DNA of 64,000 nucleotides from DASQFQ01 sp963811595 (lineage in GTDB: Bacteria; Actinomycetota; Thermoleophilia; Solirubrobacterales; Solirubrobacteraceae), in assembly GCA_963811595.1 (NCBI GenBank), contig CAWERW010000002.1:62001-126000 (forward strand). Direction: 5' to 3'. A program made the translations under genes and the position numbers. Below, in pieces: positions 32,873 to 40,500 of the stretch. The notes below the pieces were generated by a model, which was not told where the DNA came from, made no database searches, and saw nothing but the letters and a program-made list of their open reading frames with translations. How positions within the stretch are numbered: the stretch's first letter is position 1; each line of letters opens with the position of its first letter.

Positions 32873-34223
32873 GCGCGTCGTCGCGGGTCCGGATCTCGCC
32901 CGCGTACTGCGCCTCCTCCAGCTCTGCGAGCAGCCGGCCGATCCGCGGGCCCCGCACGCCCAGCTCCGCGGCCAGCTCGTCCCCGCGCACGAGCGGCTCG
33001 GGCTTCGGCGCCCTGCGGCCCGCCAGCGCCGGCCCGAGCACCTGGCGCGCGAGCTCGAGGTGGGCCGTGATCGCGGGCTCGGCGTTGCGGCCGCGGGTGG
33101 CGAGGCGGTCGGCGACGGTGAACACGGTGACGTCGGCGCTGTAGGGCCTTGTCGCCTGCAGATAGCGCCAGACCGCGCGGCGCGGGAGCGGGCGCTCGTG
33201 GACCAGGAACCCGAGCCGCAGGTGGTGCAGCGTGAGCGCGGCGACGTAGTCGGCGAGCCGCTGCGAGCCGCGCAACCGCCGGATGACGCGCTTGGCGAGC
33301 TCGGCGCCTTCCGCGTCGTGGCCGATGAACGTCACCCGGCCGTCCGGGCGCATGCCGCGCGTGGCGGGCTTGGCGGCGTCGTGCAGCAGCGCCGCGAAGC
33401 GCATGGCGCCGCCGCGGGTCAGCTCGTCGGCGAGCGGCTCCGCCAGCAGCTCGCGCACCGCGCCGGCGTGCTCGCCCAGATCGTCTGCGCCCGCCTCGAG
33501 CCGCGCGACCTCCGCGAGCACCTCGAGGGTGTGGCCGTGGACGTCGCGGTGGTGGAAGACGTTCTGCTCGACGCCCCGCAGGGCCCCGAGCTCCGGCAGC
33601 ACGGCGGCGGTGAGGCCGAGCTCGTCGAGCAGCTCCATGCCGGCGACCGGCCGCTCACCGGCCACGATCCGCTTGAGCTCCTGGAACACGCGCTCGGCCG
33701 CCACGCCTGCCAGCTCGGGCGCGCGGCGGCGGACCTCGTCCGCGGTCTCCGGGTCGACCGCGAGCTCGAGCTCGGTGGCGAGCCGCCCCGCGCGCAGCGT
33801 GCGCAGCGGGTCCTCGGCCAGGCCCTGGGCGGAGACCATCCGCAGGCGCCTGGCCTCGAGGTCGGCGCGGCCGCCGTGCGGGTCGACGAGCTCGCCACCC
33901 TCGAGCGGCTCGGCCATCGCGTTGACGGTGAAGTCGCGCGCCGCGAGGTCGGCCGAGAGGTCGCCTTCGCGCAGCCGCACGATGTCGACGTGCCACGCGT
34001 GGCCGCGCCCGACCACGCGCCACGCGCCGAACGCGCCCGACAGCTCGAACGCGGTCCCGCGCGCCGCGCGGGCGACCGCGCGCGCCGCGGCCTCCGGATC
34101 GCCCGGCAGCGCGATGTCGAGGTCGGTGGTCGCACGGTCGAGCAGGCGGTCGCGGACGGCGCCGCCGACGAGCCACGCCGGCTCGCCGCGGAGGCCTTCG
34201 CGCGCGGCCTCGAGGGGGTTCAT
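32844..34223 (-). CDS. cca: CCA tRNA nucleotidyltransferase / poly(A) polymerase family
   Basis: A 459-residue class II nucleotidyltransferase. WLVGGAVRDRLL, TTDLDIALPGD (the metal-binding DxD) and AARDFTVNAMA form the catalytic head. The RNA-binding domain has DPLRTLRAGRLA, and a C-terminal HD domain is suggested by FHHRDVHGHTLEVL and ALLHDAAKPATRG. It adds or repairs the 3' CCA of tRNA. The ATG at 34223 overlaps the alr stop (ATGA). It is the last gene of the acpS-NAD(P)HX repair-CBS-alr-cca operon. Confidence 0.92.
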   Translation of the reverse strand: MNPLEAAREGLRGEPAWLVGGAVRDRLLDRATTDLDIALPGDPEAAARAVARAARGTAFELSGAFGAWRVVGRGHAWHVDIVRLREGDLSADLAARDFTVNAMAEPLEGGELVDPHGGRADLEARRLRMVSAQGLAEDPLRTLRAGRLATELELAVDPETADEVRRRAPELAGVAAERVFQELKRIVAGERPVAGMELLDELGLTAAVLPELGALRGVEQNVFHHRDVHGHTLEVLAEVARLEAGADDLGEHAGAVRELLAEPLADELTRGGAMRFAALLHDAAKPATRGMRPDGRVTFIGHDAEGAELAKRVIRRLRGSQRLADYVAALTLHHLRLGFLVHERPLPRRAVWRYLQATRPYSADVTVFTVADRLATRGRNAEPAITAHLELARQVLGPALAGRRAPKPEPLVRGDELAAELGVRGPRIGRLLAELEEAQYAGEIRTRDDALSLARSLLA

Positions 34224-35305
34224 CGCCCGTAGACCCGCGGCACCCGCGCCGTGATCCCGCAGGTCACCTCGTAGTTGATGGTGTCCAGACGCCGCGCGAC
34301 CTCCTCGGCGAGGATCCGCTCGCCGCCCTGGCGCCCGATCAGGACGGCCTCGTCGCCCACCTGCGCGCCGCCGTCGCCGAGGTCGACGGTCACGTTGTCC
34401 ATCGAGACCGTGCCGATCAGCGGCACGCGGCGGCCGCCCACGAGCACGTCGGCGTTGTTGGTCAGGCCGCGGCGCACCCCGTCGGCATAGCCGATCGGCA
34501 GCGTGCCGACGCGGGTCGGCCGCTCGGCCACGAAGCGCCGCCCGTAGCCCGCGCTCTGCCCCGGCGCGGCCATCTTCGCCTCGGCCACGTAGGAGACGAG
34601 CGAGAGCGCCGGCTCGAGCCCGTGCGCGGCCGGGTCCTCGTGGAACGGGTCCATGCCGTAGAGCGCGATCCCGCAGCGCACGAGGTCGAAGCGGGCGGCG
34701 GGCTCGCGCAGCGTGGCGGCCGAGTTGGCGGCATGGACGAGCAACTCGGGGTGCGCGGCCTTGAGCGCCTCCGCCCACGGGGTGAAGGCGGCGAGCTGCT
34801 CGGCCATGAAGTCCGGGTCGTCGTCGGCGGTCGCGAAGTGCGTCATCGCGCCGGCGAGCCGCAGGTCGCCGCGCGCGGCCACCGCCTCGGCCACGCGGGT
34901 GGCCTCGCCGGCGTCACGCGTCCCGAGCCGGCCCATCCCGGTGTCGAGCTTGACGTGCACGCGGGCGCCGGGCGCCAGCTGCTCGACGAAGGCCTCGCGC
35001 CACGCGACGACGTCGGCCTCGGCCGCCAGCGCGACCTCGAGCTCCTCGGGGGACAGCGCGCCCATCACGAGCACGGGCCCGTCGAGGCCGCCCGCGCGCA
35101 GCCCGCGCGCCTCGTCGGCCGTCGCGACCGCCAGCCACGCCGCGCCGCCGGCGCGCGCCGCCCGCGCCGCCTCGACCATCCCGTGGCCGTAGCCGTCGCC
35201 CTTGACGACCGCGCACAGCGCCGCCGGGGCCGCCGCCGCGGCGAGCCGCGCCGCGTTGCGCTCGATCGCGCCCAGGTCCACCCGCGCCAGCGCGCGCGTT
35301 GGCAC
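34220..35305 (-). CDS. alr: Alanine racemase
   Basis: A 361-residue PLP enzyme that makes D-alanine for peptidoglycan. The PLP lysine is in CAVVKGDGYGHG near residue 36. LAGAMTHFATADDD, CGIALYGMDPF and VSMDNVTVDLG are family signatures, and the C-terminal tyrosine base region is around PGQSAGYGRRFVAERP. The GTG at 35305 (VPTRALARVDLGAI) starts 2 bases after the stop of the CBS gene. Its stop overlaps the cca start. The position next to NAD(P)HX repair and acpS is a common actinobacterial arrangement. Confidence 0.95.
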   Translation of the reverse strand: MPTRALARVDLGAIERNAARLAAAAAPAALCAVVKGDGYGHGMVEAARAARAGGAAWLAVATADEARGLRAGGLDGPVLVMGALSPEELEVALAAEADVVAWREAFVEQLAPGARVHVKLDTGMGRLGTRDAGEATRVAEAVAARGDLRLAGAMTHFATADDDPDFMAEQLAAFTPWAEALKAAHPELLVHAANSAATLREPAARFDLVRCGIALYGMDPFHEDPAAHGLEPALSLVSYVAEAKMAAPGQSAGYGRRFVAERPTRVGTLPIGYADGVRRGLTNNADVLVGGRRVPLIGTVSMDNVTVDLGDGGAQVGDEAVLIGRQGGERILAEEVARRLDTINYEVTCGITARVPRVYGR

Positions 35306-35307
35306 GG

Positions 35308-35769
35308 CTACTCCCGCGTGAGCGCCTCGAGCACGTCGAGGCGGGTCACCACGCCGACCAGGCGGCCGTGCTCGATCACCGGGAGCCGGTTGTGCTTGCG
35401 CTCCGCGATCAGGCGGGCGGCCTGCGACACGGGCGCGTCGGGCTCGATGGTGATCGGATCGGGGGTCATCAGGTCGCCGGCGGTCGCGGCGACCGCCTTG
35501 CGCAGGCGCTCCTCGAAGTGGCTGAAGCGCTCGACGAACACGAAGCCGCCGAAGAGCTGGAAGTAGTGCGGCAGATGCAGGTCCTCGTTCTCGCCCGAGA
35601 GGACGAGGTCCTCCTCGGTGATGATCCCGACGCAGCGGTCGCCCTCGTTGATCACCGGCACGCCCGGCAGCTCGTTCTCGCGCAGCACCTCGAGCACGCG
35701 CTCGACCGAGTCGGACGGGTAGACGGCCGGCACGTCGGTCTCCATCACGTCGCGCACCGTCAGCGCCAT
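35308..35769 (-). CDS. Protein with tandem CBS domains
   Basis: A 153-residue protein made of two CBS motifs (about residues 5-60 and 95-150): VRDVMETDVPAVYPSDSVER and GIITEEDLVLSGEN in the first, GDLMTPDPITIEPDAPV and GVVTRLDVLEALTRE in the second. A linker with LHLPHYFQLFGGFVFVERF separates them. It probably senses adenine nucleotides, but no effector domain is attached. It lies 3 bases after the NAD(P)HX repair gene and 2 bases before alr, so it is translated with them; its role there is unknown. It differs from the CBS protein at 17549. Confidence 0.85.
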   Translation of the reverse strand: MALTVRDVMETDVPAVYPSDSVERVLEVLRENELPGVPVINEGDRCVGIITEEDLVLSGENEDLHLPHYFQLFGGFVFVERFSHFEERLRKAVAATAGDLMTPDPITIEPDAPVSQAARLIAERKHNRLPVIEHGRLVGVVTRLDVLEALTRE

Positions 35770-35772
35770 GCC

Positions 35773-37290
35773 TCAGCCTCCCAGGGCGGCCGGCAACGCG
35801 CGGATCACGTCGGAGGCGATGACGCCGTCGGGCCCGTCGGGCGCCGCGGCGATCTGGCCCGCGCGCAGGTGCGCGTAGACGCCGGCGCTGGTCGCGTGGG
35901 CGGGCGCGAGACCCTTGGCCAGCATCGCCCCGATCACGCCGGAGAGCACGTCGCCGGTGCCGGCCGTGGCGAGCGCCGGGGCGAAGCCGCGCGACACGGC
36001 CACGCGCCCGTTGGGCGTCGCCACCAGCGTGTCGTCGCCCTTGAGCACGATGATCGCGCGCGCCTTGGCTGACGCCTCGCGTGCGTACCTGAGGCGGTGG
36101 GCACCGATCTCCTTCGAGTCGACGCCGAGCATCCGGCCGAGCTCGCCCGCGTGCGGCGTCAGGACCGTCGGCCACGGGCGGATCCGCACGATCTCCTCCA
36201 TCGCGCCGTCGGCGAGCGCGTTGAGCCCGTCGGCGTCGATCACGAGCGGGACGTCGATGCGCTCGATCAGCTCGCGGGCGAGCTCTTGGGCGCCCGGCTG
36301 CTTGCCGATGCCCGGCCCCAGCACCACGGCGTCGGCGCGGCCGATCGCCTCGAGCGCGGGCTGCAGCGCGGTCGGCGTCAGCGAGCCGTCGCGCTCGGGC
36401 AGCCCGACCATCATCGCCTCCAGCAGCCTCACCGTGAACGAGAGCTCGAGGCTCTGGGGCGCGCCGACCGTCACGTAGCCCGCGCCGGCGCGCATGGCGG
36501 CCAGCGCGGCCATCGACGGCGCGCCGGTCAGCCCGTGGGAGCCGCCGATGATGAAGACGTTGCCGGAGGAGAACTTCGTCGAGTCCGACGTGCGGCGCGG
36601 CATCTCGAACAGCACGCCGCCGCCGATCAGCCCGACCTCCGCGTCCCCGGGCGCCCCCGTCGGGATCCCGATGTCGACGACCTCGACGACGCCCGCGTGC
36701 GCCTTGCCCGGCGCGATCCACAGCCCCGGCTTGGCCTGGTGGAACGTCGCGGTCGCGATCGCGCGGACGGCGGAGCCCTCGACCTCGCCGGTCGAGGCGT
36801 TGACGCCGCTCGGCACGTCGGCCGCGATGACGCGCGCGCGTGCGGAGTTGATGGCCAGGATCACCGCGTCGGCCGGATCGCGCGGCGCGCCCTCGAAGCC
36901 GGTGCCGAGCACGGCGTCGACGATCGCGTGCGCGTTCTCGAGCCGGTCGGGGTGGAACGGGGCCGGCGCCGGTCCGGGCAGCACCTTCACCTGCGCCTGG
37001 GCGTCCTCTCCCATCCACTCGGGCGGCCACACCGCGAGCACGTCGACCTCGCGCCCCGCCTGGCGCAGCAGCCGCGCGGCCACGAGCCCGTCGCCGCCGT
37101 TGTTGCCCTTGCCGCAGACGATCGCGATCCGCCCCGCGGGCGCGTGCTTGCCGACCGCGCGCGCCAGTCCCTCCCCCGCGCGCTCCATGAGCTGGCGCGC
37201 GGGCACCTCCTTGCGCTCGATCGCCCACGTGTCGGTCGCCCGCATCAGCGTGGCGTCCGGCAGCGGCTCGAGCCAGCGCGGCGACGTCAC
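35773..37290 (-). CDS. nnrDE: Bifunctional NAD(P)HX epimerase / dehydratase
   Basis: A 505-residue metabolite-repair enzyme. The N-terminal YjeF-type epimerase domain (about residues 1-210) has IAIVCGKGNNGGDGLVAARL and IVDAVLGTGFEGAPRD. The C-terminal ribokinase-like dehydratase domain (about 225-500) has VVLGPGIGKQPG, TVLTPHAGELGRMLG and ALATAGTGDVLSGVIGAM with the catalytic Asp. Together they epimerise and dehydrate hydrated NADH/NADPH. The GTG start at 37290 overlaps the acpS stop (GTGA). Open sequence continues far upstream in this frame but belongs to acpS and to the antisense of the kinase gene. Confidence 0.92.
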   Translation of the reverse strand: MTSPRWLEPLPDATLMRATDTWAIERKEVPARQLMERAGEGLARAVGKHAPAGRIAIVCGKGNNGGDGLVAARLLRQAGREVDVLAVWPPEWMGEDAQAQVKVLPGPAPAPFHPDRLENAHAIVDAVLGTGFEGAPRDPADAVILAINSARARVIAADVPSGVNASTGEVEGSAVRAIATATFHQAKPGLWIAPGKAHAGVVEVVDIGIPTGAPGDAEVGLIGGGVLFEMPRRTSDSTKFSSGNVFIIGGSHGLTGAPSMAALAAMRAGAGYVTVGAPQSLELSFTVRLLEAMMVGLPERDGSLTPTALQPALEAIGRADAVVLGPGIGKQPGAQELARELIERIDVPLVIDADGLNALADGAMEEIVRIRPWPTVLTPHAGELGRMLGVDSKEIGAHRLRYAREASAKARAIIVLKGDDTLVATPNGRVAVSRGFAPALATAGTGDVLSGVIGAMLAKGLAPAHATSAGVYAHLRAGQIAAAPDGPDGVIASDVIRALPAALGG

Positions 37291-37647
37291 GGGCCGACCA
37301 CGGCGACCGCGCCCGCCATGGCGCGCGTGTGGGTGAGCGAGATCTCGACCGTGCCGCCGAGCTCGGACGCGCGCGCCGCGGCGTGTCCGGAGAGCCGGAC
37401 GCTGGGCGCGCCCTCTCCCTCGCGCACGATCTCGACGTCGTGCGGGTTCCAGACCTCGAGCGCGAGCGCCTTGACGACCGCCTCCTTGGCGCAGAAGCGC
37501 GCGGCGAGATGCATCGCGGGACGCGCCTGCTCGCTCGGCGTACGCGAGCTCCTTGTCAGTGAACAGACGCGCGGCAAGGCGCGGCCGGCGGGCCAGCGCC
37601 CGCTCCAGTCGCTCGATCTCGAGAAGGTCGATGCCGACGCTGCCCAT
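37287..37647 (-). CDS. acpS: Holo-[acyl-carrier-protein] synthase, with an apparent frameshift
   Basis: AcpS attaches phosphopantetheine from CoA to acyl carrier protein. The N-terminal half MGSVGIDLLEIERLERAL followed by LFTDKELAYAE is in one frame, and the second half HLAARFCAKEAVVKALALE, then VEISLTHTRAMAGAVAVVGP, is in the next. The catalytic Asp (GID) and Glu (AKEA) are both present but in different frames. The span of 361 bases is one more than a multiple of three; dropping one base near 37533 gives a normal 119-residue enzyme. AcpS is essential, so a sequence error is the likeliest cause; a real pseudogene would need a second copy elsewhere. The start has TAGAGT 10 bases upstream. Confidence 0.8.
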
Positions 37648-37657
37648 TCGGGCGGCG

Positions 37658-37663
37658 ACTCTA
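37658..37663 (-). promoter_or_regulatory. -10 element TAGAGT of the acpS operon
   Basis: On the minus strand TAGAGT ends 10 bases before the acpS ATG at 37647. It is the likely promoter of the five-gene operon running down to cca. An ATG at 37680 would put the hexamer inside the coding region. Confidence 0.45.
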
Positions 37664-37688
37664 TCCGTCCAGTTGCCCATTCCGCTAC

Positions 37689-37718
37689 TTGCGTCGAATC
37701 GTTGCGCTGGGGTACGGT
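37689..37718 (+). promoter_or_regulatory. Promoter of the histidine kinase gene, -35 TTGCGT and -10 TACGGT
   Basis: TTGCGT (37689-37694) and TACGGT (37713-37718) are separated by 18 bases, an acceptable sigma-70-type spacing. Transcription would start near 37725, leaving a leader with a short upstream reading frame before the kinase. Confidence 0.5.
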
Positions 37719-37765
37719 GGACCCGCCGGAGGCCAGGCTCGAACACACGGACGGAAAGAGAACGG

Positions 37766-37816
37766 ATGGCCCCCAAGGAATCCCCGAGCGGCATGGGCGT
37801 ATGGCCGCGAGGGTGA
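37766..37816 (+). CDS. Possible 16-residue leader peptide before the histidine kinase
   Basis: An ATG at 37766 preceded by GGAAAGAGA opens a 16-codon frame (MAPKESPSGMGVWPRG) that ends with a TGA at 37814-37816, overlapping a GTG (37813) in the kinase frame. This could couple translation of the kinase, or the kinase may simply start at the ATG at 37801. It has the best ribosome site in the leader. Too short to assess coding by composition. Confidence 0.35.
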   Translation: MAPKESPSGMGVWPRG

Positions 37817-39027
37817 CCGAAGCAGTCAAAACGGCGATGGCGGCGTTTCCCCAGCACCACGGTGCGGGACCGCGGGCCGTGCCCGGCAACCGGCCGGACG
37901 CGATCCCGAGAACGCACCACGACCACGCGCGCGAGTCGTTCTTCGCGTCGCACTCGCGCGAGCTGCGCTGCTCGCTCGACGACGAGGGGCGGTTCCTGCA
38001 CGTCGACGGCGCGTGGCACCCGGTGCTCGGGTGGAACCCCCGCGAGCTGCACGGATGGCACCTCGAGGAGATCGTCCACCCGGCCGACCGCGCGCGGGTC
38101 GCCAAGGTGCTCGCGCGCCTGCGGGCCACGCGGGGATGCGAGCGCCAGCTCGAGATGCGGCTCGCCGTGCCCTCGGGCGGCCACCGCCTCGTGACATGGA
38201 CCTGGATCTCCGGCGCCGGGCCCGAGTGCTTCATCGGCCTCGGCCACGACCGCACCGTCGCGGAGACGGACACGACACGCGCGCGCAAGGCCGTCGGCCG
38301 GCTCGAGCGGCGCAACGAGGAGCTCAGCGCGCGCGTCGACGAGCTCGAGGTGCGGTACCAGGCGGTCGAGCGCTTCGCGGGCACCGCGGCCCACCAGCTG
38401 GCCGAGCCGCTGGTCATCGCCGAGAGCTCGGCGATCCTCGTCGCCGAGGAGCTCGGCCCCGATCTCGATCCGCTGCTGCGGGACCGGCTCGACGCGATCG
38501 GCCGCGGCGCGGCGCGGGCGCGTCGGCTGATGGACACCCTGCTCGCCGACGCCCGGACGGCCGGCCGGCCGCTCGAGCTGCGTGGCGTCGAGATGAGCGC
38601 CGTGCTCGAAGAGACGCTGGCTACGCTCTCCGCCGCCATCGACGAGTACCACGCCGAGGTGATCACAGGTCCGATGCCGCGCGTACGCGGCGAGGCGAGT
38701 CTCCTGTCCGTGATCCTCGAGAACCTGATCTCGAACGCGCTCAAGTACGGGCCGCGCACCGGCGGCCAGGTGCACGTCGCCGCGGAGCGGCGGCCCGAGG
38801 GCTGGCGCCTGTCGGTCGCCAGCGAGGGCACGCCGATCGCGCCATCGGAAGCGAAGCGGATCTTCCAGCCGTTCCAGCGCGCGCAGAGCGAGCGCCGGGT
38901 GCCGGGCGTCGGCCTCGGCCTGAGCATCTGCGCGCGGCTGATCGACCGCCTGGACGGCGAGATCGGCGTCGAGCCGGGCGACGAGTCCGGCAACGCCTTC
39001 TGGATCCTGCTGCCGGCCGAGGACTAG
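37801..39027 (+). CDS. PAS-containing sensor histidine kinase
   Basis: A 408-residue kinase with no membrane segment, so probably cytoplasmic. Residues about 40-150 form a PAS domain (RCSLDDEGRFLHVDGAW, HPVLGWNPRELHGW). A coiled region with ARVDELEVRYQAVERF leads to the HisKA-type phosphoacceptor in GTAAHQLAEPL. The catalytic domain has the N-box ENLISNALKYG, GVGLGLSICARLID and a C-terminal SGNAFWILLPAED. The G1 box is unusual: ASEGTPIAP stands where DxGxG is expected. Start choice is uncertain (ATG 37801 or GTG 37813). The response regulator at 39059 is convergent and a plausible partner. Confidence 0.82.
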   Translation: MAARVTEAVKTAMAAFPQHHGAGPRAVPGNRPDAIPRTHHDHARESFFASHSRELRCSLDDEGRFLHVDGAWHPVLGWNPRELHGWHLEEIVHPADRARVAKVLARLRATRGCERQLEMRLAVPSGGHRLVTWTWISGAGPECFIGLGHDRTVAETDTTRARKAVGRLERRNEELSARVDELEVRYQAVERFAGTAAHQLAEPLVIAESSAILVAEELGPDLDPLLRDRLDAIGRGAARARRLMDTLLADARTAGRPLELRGVEMSAVLEETLATLSAAIDEYHAEVITGPMPRVRGEASLLSVILENLISNALKYGPRTGGQVHVAAERRPEGWRLSVASEGTPIAPSEAKRIFQPFQRAQSERRVPGVGLGLSICARLIDRLDGEIGVEPGDESGNAFWILLPAED

Positions 39028-39058
39028 GTTCGGCCGCGCGCGGCGGCGGCGGCGGCGC

Positions 39059-39769
39059 TCAGCCGTCGCTGTCGGAGGCCGACGTGCGCATGCGGTCGGC
39101 GGCCGCTAGCGCCTCCTCGCGCGACCGGACGTCGAGCTTGCGCAGGACGTTCTTGATGTGCGAGCGCACGGTCTCGATCGAGAGCACGAGGTCATCGGCG
39201 ATCGCCTCGGTCGAGCGCCCGTCGCGCAGCAGGTCGATGACCTCCCACTCCCGGGCGGTCAGCGGGCTGCGGACCGGGCGCATGCCCCCGAGGTTCTCCG
39301 GCGTCTTGCGTACGTGCTCGATCAGGCGCTTGGTCATGCGCCGCGAAATCACCGCCTCGCCCGTGCGCGCGCCCTCGAGCGCGCGCGGGAGCGCGTCGAT
39401 GTCGAGATCCTTCGAGAGATAGCCCGTCGCGCCGGCGCGCAGCGCTTGCAGGCCGATCTCGTCCTCGTCGCTCGCGCCCGTCAGGATCACCACGATCTGG
39501 TCAGGTAGTTCCTTGACTATCCGACGGGTCGCGACGATGCCGTCCAGCTCGGGCATGACCACATCCATGACCACGACGTCCGGCCGGTAGTACAGGACCA
39601 GCTCGACAGCCTGGCGGCCGTTGCGGGCCTCGGCGATGACGACGATGCCCGCCGCCTGGAGCGCGTCCTTGATGACTCGCCGCGCGAACGGGTCGTCATC
39701 GGCCACGATGGCACGTAGCGCGCCACCTGCTGCGCCGGCATCCGATCCGGTTGTATTCCGAGCTTCCAC
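39059..39769 (-). CDS. NarL/FixJ-type response regulator
   Basis: A 236-residue regulator. The receiver domain has the acidic pair in IVADDDPFARRV, the phosphoacceptor Asp in VVVMDVVMPELDG and the conserved Lys in GYLSKDLD. The C-terminal LuxR-type HTH is LTAREWEVIDLLRDGRSTEA followed by ETVRSHIKNVLRKLDVRSR. The GTG start at 39769 lies after AAGGAC, with TAGGGC a few bases further upstream. It is convergent with the histidine kinase (31-base gap), consistent with a cognate pair. Targets may include the adjacent polysaccharide operon; this is inference from proximity. Confidence 0.88.
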   Translation of the reverse strand: MEARNTTGSDAGAAGGALRAIVADDDPFARRVIKDALQAAGIVVIAEARNGRQAVELVLYYRPDVVVMDVVMPELDGIVATRRIVKELPDQIVVILTGASDEDEIGLQALRAGATGYLSKDLDIDALPRALEGARTGEAVISRRMTKRLIEHVRKTPENLGGMRPVRSPLTAREWEVIDLLRDGRSTEAIADDLVLSIETVRSHIKNVLRKLDVRSREEALAAADRMRTSASDSDG

Positions 39770-39835
39770 GTCCTTGAGCCCTATCAGCGCCGACCGTACC
39801 GCACGAGCGCACGCGCGGAAAGGTGGACACTCGTC

Positions 39836-39906
39836 CGGTCCCCCGGTGGGGGAGAAATCTCCCCCACGAGCCTGCCCCGCGATCCCTCGCGGGGGATCCC
39901 AGACCG
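39836..39906. ncRNA. Candidate structured leader RNA upstream of the polysaccharide operon
   Basis: Two perfect hairpins lie side by side: a 9-base stem 39846-39854 with 39859-39867 around an AAAT loop, and an 8-base stem 39875-39882 with 39887-39894 around a TCCC loop. Both are enclosed by CGGTC (39836-39840) pairing with GACCG (39902-39906), giving a three-way-junction shape. The element lies in the 245-base gap between the minus-strand response regulator and the first operon gene at 40015, so it could be a leader, attenuator or small RNA on the + strand. Strand is not certain because inverted repeats read the same both ways. No known riboswitch consensus is recognised. Confidence 0.4.
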
Positions 39907-40014
39907 ACCCACGCTCACGTCCCCCTCTGCCCCGCCGTCGGGGTCGAAAGCTGCTCTCCTCCCGGCTGCAAGTTCACCTTCACTAGCCCCGTCCGTCCGG
40001 GGAGGGTGCACCCC

Positions 40015-40305
40015 GTGGCAAGCACACCCCGGGAGACGATCACAGCGCGGCGGCTCGAACAGCTCCGCCGCGCCCACCCTGCCGACGCGACGCTGCAGAA
40101 CCTGTTCGCAGTGCTCGGGTCGAAGCTCGAGCTGTCCGCGCGCCTGCCCGTCTTCGAGTACGAGGCGGCAAGCGAGGGCCACGACGACTGCGCGGCCACC
40201 TTCGAGGCCCTCGGCACCGCCGAGCGCGCCCACGTCAACGAGCTCCTCAAGGTCCTGCGCGTGCACATCGACCGCGCCCTAGAGCGCACGAACGCGTCCT
40301 CCTGA
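40015..40305 (+). CDS. Small protein of unknown function, first gene of the polysaccharide operon
   Basis: A 96-residue soluble, probably all-helical protein. The GTG start at 40015 is preceded by GGGGAGGG at good spacing. The sequence begins VASTPRETITARRLEQLRRA and contains LPVFEYEAASEGHDDCAATF and AHVNELLKVLRVHIDRALE, which suggests a three- or four-helix bundle with one Cys. No family is recognised. It is followed 21 bases later by a 57-residue protein and then by the sugar dehydrogenase, so it may be a regulatory or assembly component of the polysaccharide system. Confidence 0.55.
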   Translation: MASTPRETITARRLEQLRRAHPADATLQNLFAVLGSKLELSARLPVFEYEAASEGHDDCAATFEALGTAERAHVNELLKVLRVHIDRALERTNASS

Positions 40306-40326
40306 AAAGCCGATCAAGGAAGAAAG

Positions 40327-40500
40327 ATGGTCTACCAGCTGCCCAAGAAGGTCGAGGAAATGACCCCGGTGCGCCATGAGTGCCAGGTCATCCCGCTGCG
40401 CCCGCTGACCGGCCAGGCCGCGGTGCTCGCCCGTCGTCGTGCGCGCCGGCGTCGCAACCTGCGACGACTCGGCTGGGATATCGGGGGGAAGGCCGCATGA
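40327..40500 (+). CDS. Arg-rich 57-residue protein
   Basis: A 57-residue protein with a good ribosome site (AAGGAAGAAAG before the ATG). The first half is MVYQLPKKVEEMTPVRHECQ, and the second half is strongly basic (ARRRARRRRNLRRLG) before ending DIGGKAA. Its stop overlaps the ATG of the sugar dehydrogenase (ATGA), so it is translated with the operon. The basic patch could bind nucleic acid or acidic phospholipid/polysaccharide. No family is recognised. Confidence 0.55.
   Translation: MVYQLPKKVEEMTPVRHECQVIPLRPLTGQAAVLARRRARRRRNLRRLGWDIGGKAA

Noticed and set aside
39770..40014. A known riboswitch class in the polysaccharide leader
   Set aside because: I could not recognise conserved cores of the c-di-GMP, c-di-AMP, cobalamin, TPP or SAM riboswitches. 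Only generic hairpins are visible, so no ligand is claimed.
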